Shown here piece after piece: positions 52,665-62,361 of a DNA stretch of 64,000 nt. The DNA is from Chitinophagales bacterium (GTDB taxonomy: Bacteria; Bacteroidota; Bacteroidia; Chitinophagales; Chitinophagaceae). Below the pieces are notes generated by a model. That model did no database searches and was not told where the DNA came from. It was given only the letters and a program-made list of their open reading frames with translations. Where the stretch lies: the NCBI GenBank assembly GCA_013298665.1, contig JAAFIK010000004.1, positions 1 to 64,000 on the forward strand, given 5' to 3'. The translations under genes and the position numbers were made by a program. Within the stretch, counting starts at the first letter, position 1; each line of letters opens with the position of its first letter.

Positions 52665-54584
52665 ATGCTAAGGAAACTTTTCCCGCACCGCTTTGGTCCG
52701 CTGGCGGTATTATTATCTGTCGTAATCGGCATCAGCATGATTACCCGTATCGCTTTACTGGTGAAAGCATGGTCTTCGCTTGAACTGACCCCGCTGCGTT
52801 TTGCAGGTATTTTTTTGCTGGGATTGCTGTACGATATTGTGGTATGGGGCTTTTTTGCCATACCCGTGGCCATGTATTGCTGGCTCATGAAAGATAGCTG
52901 GTACCGGAAGGGGTGGCAGCGCATTCCCCTGTTTGTGCTTTTCTTTATCCTCATCTTTATCCTGGTCGTCAATGCAGGTTCGGAGTTTGCCTTCTGGGAC
53001 GAGTTTGGCGTACGATATAATTTTATTGCGGTGGATTACCTGGTGTATACCACCGAGGTGCTGGAGAACATCTGGCAATCGTATAATATTCCCCTGATAC
53101 TGAGTGGGGCGTTGCTGCTGAGCGCGGGCATATTATGGCTGATCCGCCGCCCCTTGCTGCAATCGCAGCAGGTATCGATGCGGGTGGGCAGACGGAGTAT
53201 TTTTTTCCTGGCGTTCCTCGTATTGCCGGCTGCCGGGTATTTCTTAGTCAGCAACCGCTTCAAAAACATCAGCAGTAATAATTTTGTAAACGAACTGGCG
53301 GGCAATGGCATCTACGAATTCGGGCATGCCTACTGGCACAACGAAATTGACTACCCGCTTTTTTACAGTACCCGTAACGATGCAGAAAACTTCAGGATCC
53401 TGCGCGGAATGCTGCAGGCGCCGGGTGTAAGGTTTACAGGTGATTCGCTCAGTGTGGAGCGGGAGATCAGTTATCCCGAGCCGGAGCAAAAAAGAAATAT
53501 TGTGCTGATCAGTGTGGAAAGCCTCAGCGGCGATTACCTCAAATACTTTGGCAATACGGAGGGCATTACCCCTTTTATGGATTCGCTGATTCCGCACAGC
53601 CTTTTTTTTAAGCACTTTTATGCATCGGGTACCCGTACGGTAAGGGGTTTGGAGGCACTGTCGCTGGCCATACCACCTACCCCTGGTCAGTCGATCGTAC
53701 GCCGCCCGGATAATGAGAATATGTTTACCCTCGGAAACGTACTCAAACAAAAGGGGTATGCGGTGAAATACATATACGGGGGCAACAGCTTTTTTGACAA
53801 TATGGGTTATTTCTTCAGCCACAGCGGCTATCAGGTGGTGGATAAACGGGATATACCCGACTCCATTGTACACCATACCACGGCCTGGGGTGTTTGTGAC
53901 GAAGACATTTTTACCCAGGCCATGCGGGAGTGTGACAGCAGTTATGCCGCCGGAAAAATGTTTTTTAACCATGTGATGACGGTGAGCAATCACCGGCCTT
54001 ATACCTACCCGGAAAACAGGATTGATATTCCCCCCGCGTCGAATACAGTGCAGGGAGCCGTAAAATATACCGACTATGCCATCAATGGTTTTTTACAGGC
54101 CGCAAAGCAGAAACCCTGGTTCGGCAATACCATTTTCGTGATTGTAGCCGATCATTGCAGCAAAAGCGCCGGGAAAACCGAACTGCCGGCCAACCGGTAC
54201 CATATTCCCTGCCTGGTATATGCCCCCGGGATCGTGTTACCCGCTATAGAAGAACGGTTCACCAGCCAGATCGACCTGGTACCCACCATCCTCGGATTGA
54301 TGCGTATGCATTATACCAGCCGGTTTATGGGGTATGACATTTTTAATACCCCTGCGGGCAAGGAACGTGTTTTTATCAGTACTTACCAGGGACTGGGGTA
54401 TATCCGCGACAGCCAATTGGTGATCCTGTCGCCGCAACAGAAAACGGGTCTTTTTGAACCCGACTTCGCTACCGGTATTAATAAACAGATCGCTATAAAG
54501 GATAGCAGCCTGCTCAGGGAGGCCATTGCCTGGTACCAGGGCGCCAGTTATTTATTTAAGCATGGAGGGTACAAAGTAAAATAA
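52665..54584 (+). CDS. LTA synthase-family sulfatase-fold phosphoglycerol transferase
   Basis: 639 residues from MLRKLFPHRF. Five membrane helices in the first 200 residues lead to a sulfatase-like extracytoplasmic domain: metal-binding E in IVLISVESLSGDYL, the nucleophile threonine in YASGTRTVRGLEAL, NHRPYTYP, and VIVADHCSKS with a metal-binding aspartate and histidine. In Gram-positive bacteria such enzymes polymerise glycerol phosphate; in Gram-negatives they decorate glycans or lipids with phosphoglycerol or phosphoethanolamine. The acceptor here is unknown. A long 3' region without a gene follows. Confidence 0.9.
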   Translation: MLRKLFPHRFGPLAVLLSVVIGISMITRIALLVKAWSSLELTPLRFAGIFLLGLLYDIVVWGFFAIPVAMYCWLMKDSWYRKGWQRIPLFVLFFILIFILVVNAGSEFAFWDEFGVRYNFIAVDYLVYTTEVLENIWQSYNIPLILSGALLLSAGILWLIRRPLLQSQQVSMRVGRRSIFFLAFLVLPAAGYFLVSNRFKNISSNNFVNELAGNGIYEFGHAYWHNEIDYPLFYSTRNDAENFRILRGMLQAPGVRFTGDSLSVEREISYPEPEQKRNIVLISVESLSGDYLKYFGNTEGITPFMDSLIPHSLFFKHFYASGTRTVRGLEALSLAIPPTPGQSIVRRPDNENMFTLGNVLKQKGYAVKYIYGGNSFFDNMGYFFSHSGYQVVDKRDIPDSIVHHTTAWGVCDEDIFTQAMRECDSSYAAGKMFFNHVMTVSNHRPYTYPENRIDIPPASNTVQGAVKYTDYAINGFLQAAKQKPWFGNTIFVIVADHCSKSAGKTELPANRYHIPCLVYAPGIVLPAIEERFTSQIDLVPTILGLMRMHYTSRFMGYDIFNTPAGKERVFISTYQGLGYIRDSQLVILSPQQKTGLFEPDFATGINKQIAIKDSSLLREAIAWYQGASYLFKHGGYKVK

Positions 54585-54896
54585 TAACCCTATATAAATA
54601 GTTGGTTTTCAGTTTTTTACAAATAGTAATTCTCCACAACTTCCCTGTCTGTATCAGACAAATTAACAAAACCACAACAAATATCTTGAGAATTTCTTGC
54701 ATAATAGTAAAAACCACATTATCTTTGTTTCGGTTTTTCATAGGATATTGGATTTTAAAGCGGGACTAGATTTCTATCTTGGTCCCTTTTTTTTATACCC
54801 CTGCTATCGATGGTCAAACACCAATAAAGCCCTTTTGTTTAACTGCTACCGGAAAAAACTTCAGGAAGGTGCTTCACTTTGTCTTTTAACAATTTG
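54585..54896. other. 312-bp intergenic region
   Basis: AT-rich stretch between the LTA-synthase-like stop and the recQ stop. Apart from the promoter-terminator pair described separately, I see no gene; the short frame that crosses it has no family resemblance. Confidence 0.5.
54696..54794 (+). ncRNA. Candidate small RNA (promoter plus terminator without a gene)
   Basis: CTTG at 54696-54699, a 20-nt spacer and TATCTTTG at 54720-54727 form a consensus-like promoter. About 30 bases after the predicted start, a hairpin with GGGAC/GTCCC arms (54762-54786, extended by wobble pairs) is followed by eight T. The transcript would be about 63 nt. The hairpin may instead simply end the mRNA of the upstream gene. 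Confidence 0.4.
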
Positions 54897-56816
54897 CTAC
54901 GACTTTGTTTTCATGCTTATATTACCTGTACCGTCCACCTGTAATTTTTCCTCGGCCATTAAATAGTTCAGCACTTTCCAGTAATGCTGCCGGGTGGTGC
55001 TGCCCAGGGGTTGCAGCAAGGTATCGATGGAGACAGGGCCTGCCGCTACAGACTGGCGGATCTGTGTTTCATAGCGGGCAAAAGTTTCCGGGGAAAGTAC
55101 CATGGTTTTTTCATTGATACAATTGTCGCATATCCCACAAACCGCACCGGGCTGGCTGCCGAAGTAATGATCGATCATGGTATTGCGGCAGGCATCAGTG
55201 GTACGCACATAGGTAACCATGGCTGCGGTGCGCCGGGCATATACCTGTTTCCGGTTGTAATAAGCACTGTTGCTGAAATGAAAATCATCGGCGGCAGTCC
55301 TGTTTACCAGCAGGGTCAACTGCGGGCTGTCTTTCTGAGGGGCATAGTCAACGATGCCATGCTGGTGCAGTTCGAGCAACTGCCCGCGCAGGGTGTTGAG
55401 GGGGCATTGGATAAACCCGGCAAGGGTGGTTTCCTGTATAACAGCCGGGAAGTCGAATATACCATCATAAGAGCGCAGGAGTGCTTTGATGAGTGGTTCA
55501 TACCGGGGGAAACTGTTTTCAAAATCGCGCAACCCGCCTGTAGTGGTGGTAAACACGAGGGTGGCCGGTTTAAAAAATACCTCATTAAACGCAAGCAGCC
55601 CCTCCTGCTCCAGTGCCTTGATGGCGTGAACAGCAGTAAGTATATCAAGTTTGAAATGACTGGCGAAACTGCCCATATCAAAATTATAGCTGATGCCCTC
55701 ACCTGTACCGGCAGGCACCTGGAGATGGTTCATCAATGCCCTGTACACCGTTTTGATGACAGCAGGATCGGGAAAACGCGTATCGGCCTCTGCGGCCAGT
55801 TCTTCCAGTTCCTGCCGGTCAAAGAGCAATACGGCATAAGCCCGTTTGCCATCACGACCGGCGCGACCGGCCTCCTGGTAATAATGTTCAATACTTCCGG
55901 GCACCTGGTAATGTACGACAATGCGTACATCGGGCTTATCGATACCCATACCAAAGGCATTGGTACAGGCCATGACACGGGTTTTGCCCTGCAACCAGTC
56001 TTCCTGCCGTGCATTGCGATCCTCATTTGGCAGCCCGGCGTGGTAAAAACCGGCACTGATGTTGTGCAATTGCAGCAATTCTGCGATGGTTTTGGTTTGC
56101 CGGCGTGTTTTACAATATACAATAGCGCTGCCTGGTACGCTGCGCAGGATGTCGAGCAGTTTACGCTGGCGGGTGGCTGTTTCAAATACGCTGTAAGAGA
56201 GGGCGGGCCGGCTGAACGATTGGGTGAATATGCGGTGATCGGGGTGAAACAGGAGTTTTTCGCAGATGTCGCGCTGTACTTCAGGCGTGGCCGATGCGGT
56301 AAGTGCAACAACGGGTATGCCGGGCAGGTGTTCGCGTAGAGCGGCAATGCGCAGGTAGGGGGGGCGGAAATCGTAGCCCCATTGGGAAATACAATGCGCC
56401 TCGTCAACTGCCACCAGGCTGATGGCGAGGGCAGGCAGGTATTCGAGGAAGAGTGCGGTTTCCAGCCGCTCGGGGGAAACATAGAGAAACTTAAAATTAC
56501 CCCAGGCGGCATTTTCGAGTGTACGCCGCACTTCAGGAAAGCTCATCCCGGCGTAAATGGACAGGGCGGGTATCCCCCTGCGTTTCAACTGCTCTACCTG
56601 ATCTTTCATCAGCGCAATCAGGGGGCTGATGACGAGGCAGATACCGGGTTGGGACAGGGCGGGCACCTGAAAGCAAACAGACTTGCCGCCGCCGGTGGGC
56701 AGCAGGGCAAGGGTATCCTTACCGGCCAGTACACTGTTGACAATATCTTCCTGCAGGGGCCTGAACTCTTGATGGCCCCAGTACTGCACTAAAATATGGA
56801 TGGGTGATGGCGGCAT
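54897..56816 (-). CDS. recQ: RecQ-type ATP-dependent DNA helicase
   Basis: 639 residues from MPPSPIHILV. Helicase motifs are complete: motif I LPTGGGKSVCF at 39-49, motif II VAVDEAHCISQWGYDFRP near 140, motif III ALTASATPEV, motif VI YYQEAGRAGRDGK. The zinc-binding region ends CGICDNCINE. No HRDC domain is present; the tail carries a winged-helix-like part and a short C-terminal domain. RecQ unwinds recombination intermediates. Bacteroidota often have several RecQ paralogues, so this may not be the main one. Confidence 0.93.
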   Translation of the reverse strand: MPPSPIHILVQYWGHQEFRPLQEDIVNSVLAGKDTLALLPTGGGKSVCFQVPALSQPGICLVISPLIALMKDQVEQLKRRGIPALSIYAGMSFPEVRRTLENAAWGNFKFLYVSPERLETALFLEYLPALAISLVAVDEAHCISQWGYDFRPPYLRIAALREHLPGIPVVALTASATPEVQRDICEKLLFHPDHRIFTQSFSRPALSYSVFETATRQRKLLDILRSVPGSAIVYCKTRRQTKTIAELLQLHNISAGFYHAGLPNEDRNARQEDWLQGKTRVMACTNAFGMGIDKPDVRIVVHYQVPGSIEHYYQEAGRAGRDGKRAYAVLLFDRQELEELAAEADTRFPDPAVIKTVYRALMNHLQVPAGTGEGISYNFDMGSFASHFKLDILTAVHAIKALEQEGLLAFNEVFFKPATLVFTTTTGGLRDFENSFPRYEPLIKALLRSYDGIFDFPAVIQETTLAGFIQCPLNTLRGQLLELHQHGIVDYAPQKDSPQLTLLVNRTAADDFHFSNSAYYNRKQVYARRTAAMVTYVRTTDACRNTMIDHYFGSQPGAVCGICDNCINEKTMVLSPETFARYETQIRQSVAAGPVSIDTLLQPLGSTTRQHYWKVLNYLMAEEKLQVDGTGNISMKTKS

Positions 56817-56883
56817 GATTGCAGGACAATAATACAAAAGAGTAAGGCATAAATCCTTTTGGGTGCAAAACTATTCTCCCCGC

Positions 56884-59001
56884 TTACCGGTCAACCTTTT
56901 TTACAAAGAGGCGAACGGAGTTGATGGCGAGTACTACATCACTCAGTCCCATTACCAGCGCACCTACCGTTGGGGTAAGCCAGCCCATAGCGGCTACAGG
57001 TATGGCTACAATATTGTAGGCAAAGGCCCAGAAGAGATTTTGTTTGATGGTACGATAAGTATGCTTGCCAAGCCCAAGGGCTTCGGGCAGCTTTTGCAGT
57101 CCGTGGTTCATGAGTACCACATCAGCACTCTGAACGGCGATCTGTGCAGCATCGCTCAGGGAGATGCCGAGGGTGGCTTTGGCGAGGGCGGGGGCATCGT
57201 TAATGCCATCACCCACCATAGCGGTAGGCGTCTGCTGCACCAGCCGGTCGAGGTAATCGAGTTTTTGCGACGGACTTTGTGCGGCTATAGTGATATCAAT
57301 ACCCAGGGCTGTGGCTACGGGTGCGCATTTTTCGGCAGTATCGCCACTAAGCAGGAAGGTTTTAATGCCTTTTTGCCGCAGCCAGGCGATGACGGCCGCC
57401 GCCTCCGGGCGTATTTCATCGGCCAGGTTCAGCCAACCGATACACTGCCCGTTGCGCAGTACATATACCTGGTGGCTGCCGGCAGGGGGCTGGTCGTACA
57501 GCAGCTTCCAGGAGCCGGCTTCGTAAACATCTCCTGCGGCGTCGGTGGCCCTCATGCCCTTCCCTTTTATTTCTTCCACCTGCTTCCAGCGCAGCGGGGC
57601 ATTGGTTTTCCAGGCTTGTGCTACCGCCCGGGCAATGGGGTGGCCGGAGTATTTTTCGAGGGAGAATACGGTGTTCCTGAACACGGTCTCTTCAATACCG
57701 GGAGCTTCCCAGGCGGTAATGGTAAACTGACCCGTGGTAAGGGTTCCGGTTTTGTCGAACACGACCTGCCGGATATCTTTGAACGTTTCGAGGCTGGTGG
57801 CATTTTTGTACAGGATACCTTTGCGTGCCCCCCTGCCCAGCCCAACGGCGATGGCAGCGGGTGTGGCCAGTCCCATAGCGCAGGGACAACTGATGACCAG
57901 TACGGCAATGGCACGGAGGAGGGCATCGCCGACGGGTATATGCCCGGCAAAATGGCTGATGAAAAAGGTGAGGAGGGCGATAGCTGTTACAACAGGTACA
58001 AAGATGGCACTGATGCGATCGGCGAGTTTTTGTACCGGTGGTTTTTCCCCCTGCGCCTGTTTGACCATCTGCACAATACCCGCCAGTACTGTTTCACCAC
58101 CCGCAGCAGTCACCTGTGCTTTAACCATCCCGGTTTCGATGATGCTGCCACCGATAAGCATTTCCTTTTTTTGCCGGTAGAGGGGTTTGGCTTCCCCGGT
58201 AAGCAGGGCTTCGCTTACGGTACATTCACCCCATAATATTTTGCAGTCGGCAGGTACCTGCTCCCCAGTTTTGATGAGGATAAGATCGCCTGTTTTCAGT
58301 ACGCTGTTCTCTACGGGAAACACCTGCTCCTGGTGCTGGTCATCATAGGCAATCATATTGGCCATAACGCTTTGTGAGCGGGCGAGGGTATCAACGGCAC
58401 GCTGGGTGGAGCGGATACTGGCTTCTTCAAGATAGTTGCCAAAGAAAACAAGGGTAATAATGGAAGCCGTGGTTTCATAAAAGAGATAGCCTTCTCCCAG
58501 CCCGAGCAGGGTACCGGTAAGGCTGTAGGCAAAGGCGGCCAGCGCACCCATGGCCACAAGTACATTCATATTGGGCATACCATTGCGGAGACTATGCCAG
58601 GCACTCCTGCCAAAAAAAAGCATGCCGGTAATAAATACAGGCAGGCAGAGCAACAACTGTACCCAGGGGTTCATCAGCCAGTGGATATGCCAGGGCAGCA
58701 TATGCAGCATGAGCGGCAGGGTAAAGATGAGGCAAAACAGGAAACGTTTTTTGTGGTTGCCAAGCAGGGGGGCTTTCTTTACAGTGGTGGCCGTACCGAG
58801 GCTGGCGACGCTGTAGCCCAGGTCTTCAATACCCGATACCAGTGTATCGGTGGTGGCATCCCCGGTTTTATCGAAACGCACTTCACCGCTGATGGGATTT
58901 ACCCTGATGTCGTGCATTCCTTTTTTTTCGAGAAACTTCGACACAGTCAATGCACAGTTGGAGCAGGTCATTCCTTCTATCGTCCACACTACTTTTTCCA
59001 T
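56884..59001 (-). CDS. copA: Copper-translocating P-type ATPase
   Basis: 705-residue P1B ATPase that exports Cu(I) to the periplasm. One N-terminal heavy-metal domain with CSNC (13-16), eight membrane helices, the metal-binding CPC in ISCPCAMGLATP near residue 370, the phosphorylated aspartate in FDKTGTLTTG near 414, an HP motif in SGHPIARA, and the hinge GDGINDAPALAKA. No metal chaperone or regulator gene is adjacent, so control must lie elsewhere. Divergent from tsaE across a 62-bp region with two facing promoters. Confidence 0.94.
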   Translation of the reverse strand: MEKVVWTIEGMTCSNCALTVSKFLEKKGMHDIRVNPISGEVRFDKTGDATTDTLVSGIEDLGYSVASLGTATTVKKAPLLGNHKKRFLFCLIFTLPLMLHMLPWHIHWLMNPWVQLLLCLPVFITGMLFFGRSAWHSLRNGMPNMNVLVAMGALAAFAYSLTGTLLGLGEGYLFYETTASIITLVFFGNYLEEASIRSTQRAVDTLARSQSVMANMIAYDDQHQEQVFPVENSVLKTGDLILIKTGEQVPADCKILWGECTVSEALLTGEAKPLYRQKKEMLIGGSIIETGMVKAQVTAAGGETVLAGIVQMVKQAQGEKPPVQKLADRISAIFVPVVTAIALLTFFISHFAGHIPVGDALLRAIAVLVISCPCAMGLATPAAIAVGLGRGARKGILYKNATSLETFKDIRQVVFDKTGTLTTGQFTITAWEAPGIEETVFRNTVFSLEKYSGHPIARAVAQAWKTNAPLRWKQVEEIKGKGMRATDAAGDVYEAGSWKLLYDQPPAGSHQVYVLRNGQCIGWLNLADEIRPEAAAVIAWLRQKGIKTFLLSGDTAEKCAPVATALGIDITIAAQSPSQKLDYLDRLVQQTPTAMVGDGINDAPALAKATLGISLSDAAQIAVQSADVVLMNHGLQKLPEALGLGKHTYRTIKQNLFWAFAYNIVAIPVAAMGWLTPTVGALVMGLSDVVLAINSVRLFVKKVDR

Positions 59002-59005
59002 ATGG

Positions 59006-59013
59006 CAAAGGTA
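59006..59013 (-). promoter_or_regulatory. -7 box directly before copA
   Basis: Minus strand TACCTTTG ends four bases before the copA ATG, predicting a leaderless transcript. Confidence 0.5.
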
Positions 59014-59051
59014 GTTTGCGGATAAAGTTTCTGATTACCATTGCCGGAAAA

Positions 59052-59059
59052 TATCTTTG
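59052..59059 (+). promoter_or_regulatory. -7 box directly before tsaE
   Basis: TATCTTTG ends four bases before the ATG at 59064, and this position excludes the longer frame to 58950 as the translated form. Confidence 0.5.
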
Positions 59060-59063
59060 CAAC

Positions 59064-59480
59064 ATGGATATGATTTTTACCCCATCAACAATCGGCGAAG
59101 CGGCGGCACAACTGCTGTCCGCTTATCCGGCTGCACGGGTCTTTGCCTTTGATGCGCCGATGGGTGCGGGCAAAACCACTTTTATCCATGCCCTCTGCGG
59201 TGTGCTGAAGGTGACGGATATGGTGAGCAGTCCTACCTTCCCGATCATCAATGTATACAATACCGTTACTGGCGAAGAAGTGTACCATATAGACCTTTAC
59301 CGGCTGGCGGACACTGCGGAGGCGGTGCAGGCGGGCGTGGAAGATTGTCTTTTTTCAGGCGCTTATTGCTTTGTGGAATGGCCGGGCCGGGCACCGGGTA
59401 TCCTGCCACCGGGTGCTGTTGATGTTGTAATACAGGTGGTGGACGGGCATACGCGCAGGCTCAGGGTGATGGCTGCCTGA
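59064..59480 (+). CDS. tsaE: tRNA threonylcarbamoyladenosine biosynthesis ATPase TsaE
   Basis: 138-residue P-loop protein that drives the TsaB-TsaD complex in making the t6A modification at position 37 of ANN-decoding tRNAs. Walker A APMGAGKTTF at 31-40, SSPTFPIINVY near 55, the HIDLYRL motif near 75, and FVEWPGRAPGILPP near 103. Length and motif order match the family. Followed by alanine dehydrogenase 73 bases downstream. Confidence 0.95.
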   Translation: MDMIFTPSTIGEAAAQLLSAYPAARVFAFDAPMGAGKTTFIHALCGVLKVTDMVSSPTFPIINVYNTVTGEEVYHIDLYRLADTAEAVQAGVEDCLFSGAYCFVEWPGRAPGILPPGAVDVVIQVVDGHTRRLRVMAA

Positions 59481-59553
59481 TAAGGGGTTGGGTTAATTTC
59501 CGTAACTTGTGAAAAAACAACTAATTCTTATTTCGTTTATCACTGATTAATGT

Positions 59554-60768
59554 ATGGCTTCTACCAAACCAATTGTGGCTGCTTCTTTTTCTTATGAAAC
59601 ACTGGAGGAGACACTGGATGTAAAACCAAAGGGAACAGAATTGTTTATCGGTATCCCGAAGGAAACTTCTTTTAACGAAAACCGTATCGCCCTTACGCCC
59701 GAATCGGTGGGGGTATTGGTAAACAACGGGCACCGGGTGATTGTGGAAACGAATGCGGGCGTGGGTGCCAGTTACAGCGACAGGGATTACAGCGAAATGG
59801 GGGCAAAGATTGCCTACGACAAAAAGGAAGTATACGAATGTGAGATACTGGTGAAGAGTGCACCGGTAAGCGATGCAGAATGTGCATTGCTGATGCCCAA
59901 CCAGTATATCATTTCGCCGATTCACCTGGCGGTGATGAAGCGCGATATCCTGGAGCGGATGATGGAGAAAAAGATTACCGCGCTGAGTTTTGAAAACCTG
60001 AAAGACGACAGCGGCCATAACCCGATTGTACGCAGTATGAGCGAGATTGCGGGCAGTGCGGTGATGCTGATTGCGGGGCAGTACCTGAGCAATGCCAACA
60101 ATGGCAAGGGTGTGCTGGTGGGCGGCATCAGTGGCATACCACCCACCAAGGTGATCATCATTGGTGCGGGCATTGTGGGGGAATATGCTGCGCGTACTGC
60201 ACTGGCCATGGGTGCGAGTGTAAAAATATTCGACAACAGTATTTACCGCCTGAAGCGGGTACAGAACAATATCGGGGTGCGGTTATGGACATCCGTGATT
60301 GAGCCGAAGATCCTTTCGAAACAGCTCAAGACTTGTGATGTGGCGGTGGGCGCGCTGAGCAGCAGTGGCGGGCGGACGCCGATTGTGGTGTCGGAAGAAA
60401 TGGTGAGCCAGATGCGGCCGGGGAGTGTGATTGTTGATGTGAGTATCGACCGGGGAGGTTGTTTTGAAACGAGCGAGGTTACTTCGCATGAGCAGCCGGT
60501 ATTTAACCGGTATGATGTAATCCATTATGGTGTACCCAATATTCCGAGTGGTTTTGCCCGTACGGCTTCACAGGCCATCAGCAATGTACTGATGCCGCTG
60601 TTGCTGGAAACGGCAGATGAGGGTGGTATTGACAACCTGATCTGGTATAAAATCAATATCCGCTCGGGTATCTATATGTTTAAAGGCACGCTGACCAATT
60701 TTTACCTGAGCCAACGGTTTAACCTGAATTATACAGACCTGAACCTGCTGATAGCGAGTAAGCGGTGA
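59554..60768 (+). CDS. ald: Alanine dehydrogenase
   Basis: 404 residues, related to NAD(P) transhydrogenase alpha subunits. Interconverts alanine with pyruvate and ammonia using NAD. N-terminal catalytic motif IGIPKETSFNENRIALTPESV, the substrate-site segment YIISPIHLAVMKRD, the nucleotide-binding GAGIVGEYAARTALAMGASV and VDVSIDRGGCFETSE. An N-terminal extension of about 25 residues is longer than in Bacillus. As in many Bacteroidota the assignment as alanine dehydrogenase over a related opine-type enzyme is by similarity only. Confidence 0.87.
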   Translation: MASTKPIVAASFSYETLEETLDVKPKGTELFIGIPKETSFNENRIALTPESVGVLVNNGHRVIVETNAGVGASYSDRDYSEMGAKIAYDKKEVYECEILVKSAPVSDAECALLMPNQYIISPIHLAVMKRDILERMMEKKITALSFENLKDDSGHNPIVRSMSEIAGSAVMLIAGQYLSNANNGKGVLVGGISGIPPTKVIIIGAGIVGEYAARTALAMGASVKIFDNSIYRLKRVQNNIGVRLWTSVIEPKILSKQLKTCDVAVGALSSSGGRTPIVVSEEMVSQMRPGSVIVDVSIDRGGCFETSEVTSHEQPVFNRYDVIHYGVPNIPSGFARTASQAISNVLMPLLLETADEGGIDNLIWYKINIRSGIYMFKGTLTNFYLSQRFNLNYTDLNLLIASKR

Positions 60769-60807
60769 GGGAAACCAGGCGTACAACTGACAGCTATTTA
60801 TAAAAAA

Positions 60808-60839
60808 TTTGCCTGTTTAAAATAAGTACATTATCTTTA
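60808..60839 (+). promoter_or_regulatory. Promoter of the small secreted protein gene
   Basis: TTTG at 60808-60811, a 20-nt spacer, and TATCTTTA at 60832-60839 (one mismatch to TAnnTTTG). The leader before the ATG at 60968 would be about 125 nt, long for this window. Confidence 0.45.
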
Positions 60840-60967
60840 TTTAGCCTTGAATACATAACCCATGGCTATGAAATATATAAACATCCCTTAACACTAAAAT
60901 CTCCTTTACACCGAGTTATCCTTGCAGTACCATAGACACTTTTATTTTAACCAAAACATTTAAGATT

Positions 60968-61342
60968 ATGAAAAAGATGCTCTCTCTCCTGACATTGGCC
61001 CTGATCACTATGCTGGGCGCTTATGCCAAAACAACCATTACCATCAACGCTAAAAACGACCCGGGCAACCTGAACAAGCAGATTGTGGCTGCCCTTAAGG
61101 AAAAAGCTCCTGCTTTAGCGGCTGATGTTTTATTTGTAAACGATCTTGTAAAACAGGCACAAAAAAAGATCAATACCGCCGACCGTTCCTCTTCCCAAAC
61201 CATCAAAATCAGCAAGCAAACGCCTCAGAATGATTGTGTAGATATCTGGCTGGTATTTGAAGTTACAGATTACTATGATTGGGATGGCAATTATCTTGGA
61301 TCAACATTCGAACTTGTTGAAATATGGATATTCCCCTGCTGA
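60968..61342 (+). CDS. Small secreted protein of unknown function
   Basis: 124 residues: signal peptide (MKKMLSLLTLALITMLGAYA), a lysine-rich helical middle part, and a C-terminal aromatic, acidic segment (WLVFEVTDYYDWDGNYLGST) ending in IFPC. I recognise no family. It precedes the GLPGLI gene by 85 bases and may be co-expressed, though it has its own promoter. Confidence 0.65.
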   Translation: MKKMLSLLTLALITMLGAYAKTTITINAKNDPGNLNKQIVAALKEKAPALAADVLFVNDLVKQAQKKINTADRSSSQTIKISKQTPQNDCVDIWLVFEVTDYYDWDGNYLGSTFELVEIWIFPC

Positions 61343-61427
61343 GTTGTAATATAACAACCAGTTAATCAATTCGGTTCTCTTACTGGTGCTGCAGGGATAA
61401 CTTTTTTATAATATCAAACAATATATT

Positions 61428-62264
61428 ATGCTGTTTTCAATCATACGTTCATGTTGCTGCTTCATCATATTGTTCACCATGGGGAATAGTGTATGGGCGC
61501 AGGAGAAGGAAGCCGCGATTGGCCAGGTGGTGTATGCACAGCAGGTTGCTAAAAAAACAGACAGTGGAGCTACGGGCAAAGACTACCTTACGCGGGAGAT
61601 GACACTTTATTTCGGAAAAACCGCCTCGCTCTACCAGGCATCCGGCGGCGATATTGTGCGCCCAAAAATAAAATTCAGCGGGGCTGTTGCGGACAGCAGC
61701 AGGCTTGATATGAATAAGATTAACGACGAGATCAGGAGCCGCATGCCCGGCAATTCGCTCAAAACGGGTACGGTATTACTCAAAAATTATGTTACCGGTG
61801 GTATTATGCAGCAGCAAACCGCATTTGACGATAATTACCTGATCAGTGATAGTATCGGCACCATCAACTGGTTGATTGGCAATGAAACAAAAACGATTGC
61901 GGAAAAGGTTTGCCAAAAGGCCACCTGCCGTTTCCGCGGCAGAAACTATACGGCCTGGTTTACACAGGATATTCCGGTAGGGGCAGGGCCATGGAAATTG
62001 GGGGGGCTCCCGGGACTGATACTGGAGGCTTCGGATGACAGGGATGAGGTGCGCTTCAATTTTGTATCGCTGACGATACCGGCTCCAACGGTTGTGGAGA
62101 TCGATCGTAATAACCTGTCGGGTAAACCCGTAACACGGGAAGCCTTCAGCAAAGAGGCCAGTCGTCGTTCTGAAAATATAGCCAATATGATGAAGGCCTC
62201 CGGCAATAAGGTAAGTGCCCAGCGCGTGACGCTGGTATCGATGGAGATTGCCGGTACTTATTAA
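61428..62264 (+). CDS. GLPGLI family protein
   Basis: 278-residue exported protein named for its motif, present here as LGGLPGLILEASDD near residue 195. Signal peptide to SVWAQ. The segment CQKATCRFRGRNYTAWFTQDIPV-type core with two cysteines precedes the motif. The function of the family is unknown; members lie beside outer membrane receptor-like genes in Bacteroidota, as here, where one starts 98 bases downstream. Confidence 0.9.
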   Translation: MLFSIIRSCCCFIILFTMGNSVWAQEKEAAIGQVVYAQQVAKKTDSGATGKDYLTREMTLYFGKTASLYQASGGDIVRPKIKFSGAVADSSRLDMNKINDEIRSRMPGNSLKTGTVLLKNYVTGGIMQQQTAFDDNYLISDSIGTINWLIGNETKTIAEKVCQKATCRFRGRNYTAWFTQDIPVGAGPWKLGGLPGLILEASDDRDEVRFNFVSLTIPAPTVVEIDRNNLSGKPVTREAFSKEASRRSENIANMMKASGNKVSAQRVTLVSMEIAGTY

Positions 62265-62361
62265 GTATTACATGAAATGATTTCTGTACAATCTTCATGA
62301 CAGCAGCGATCCTTACTATAGGTTTTGACTTGTATGTCTTGCCTCCCGAACAATTGTATTC

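Noticed and set aside
54697..54966. 89-codon open frame after the LTA-synthase-like gene
   Set aside because: It starts inside a predicted promoter, crosses a terminator and overlaps the recQ 3' end; no family resemblance.
54984..56339. 451-codon open frame antisense to recQ
   Set aside because: It lies entirely within recQ, which has complete helicase motifs; the product has no recognisable domain.
56863..58236. 457-codon open frame antisense to copA
   Set aside because: Shadow of the P-type ATPase gene, glycine-rich and without a family resemblance.
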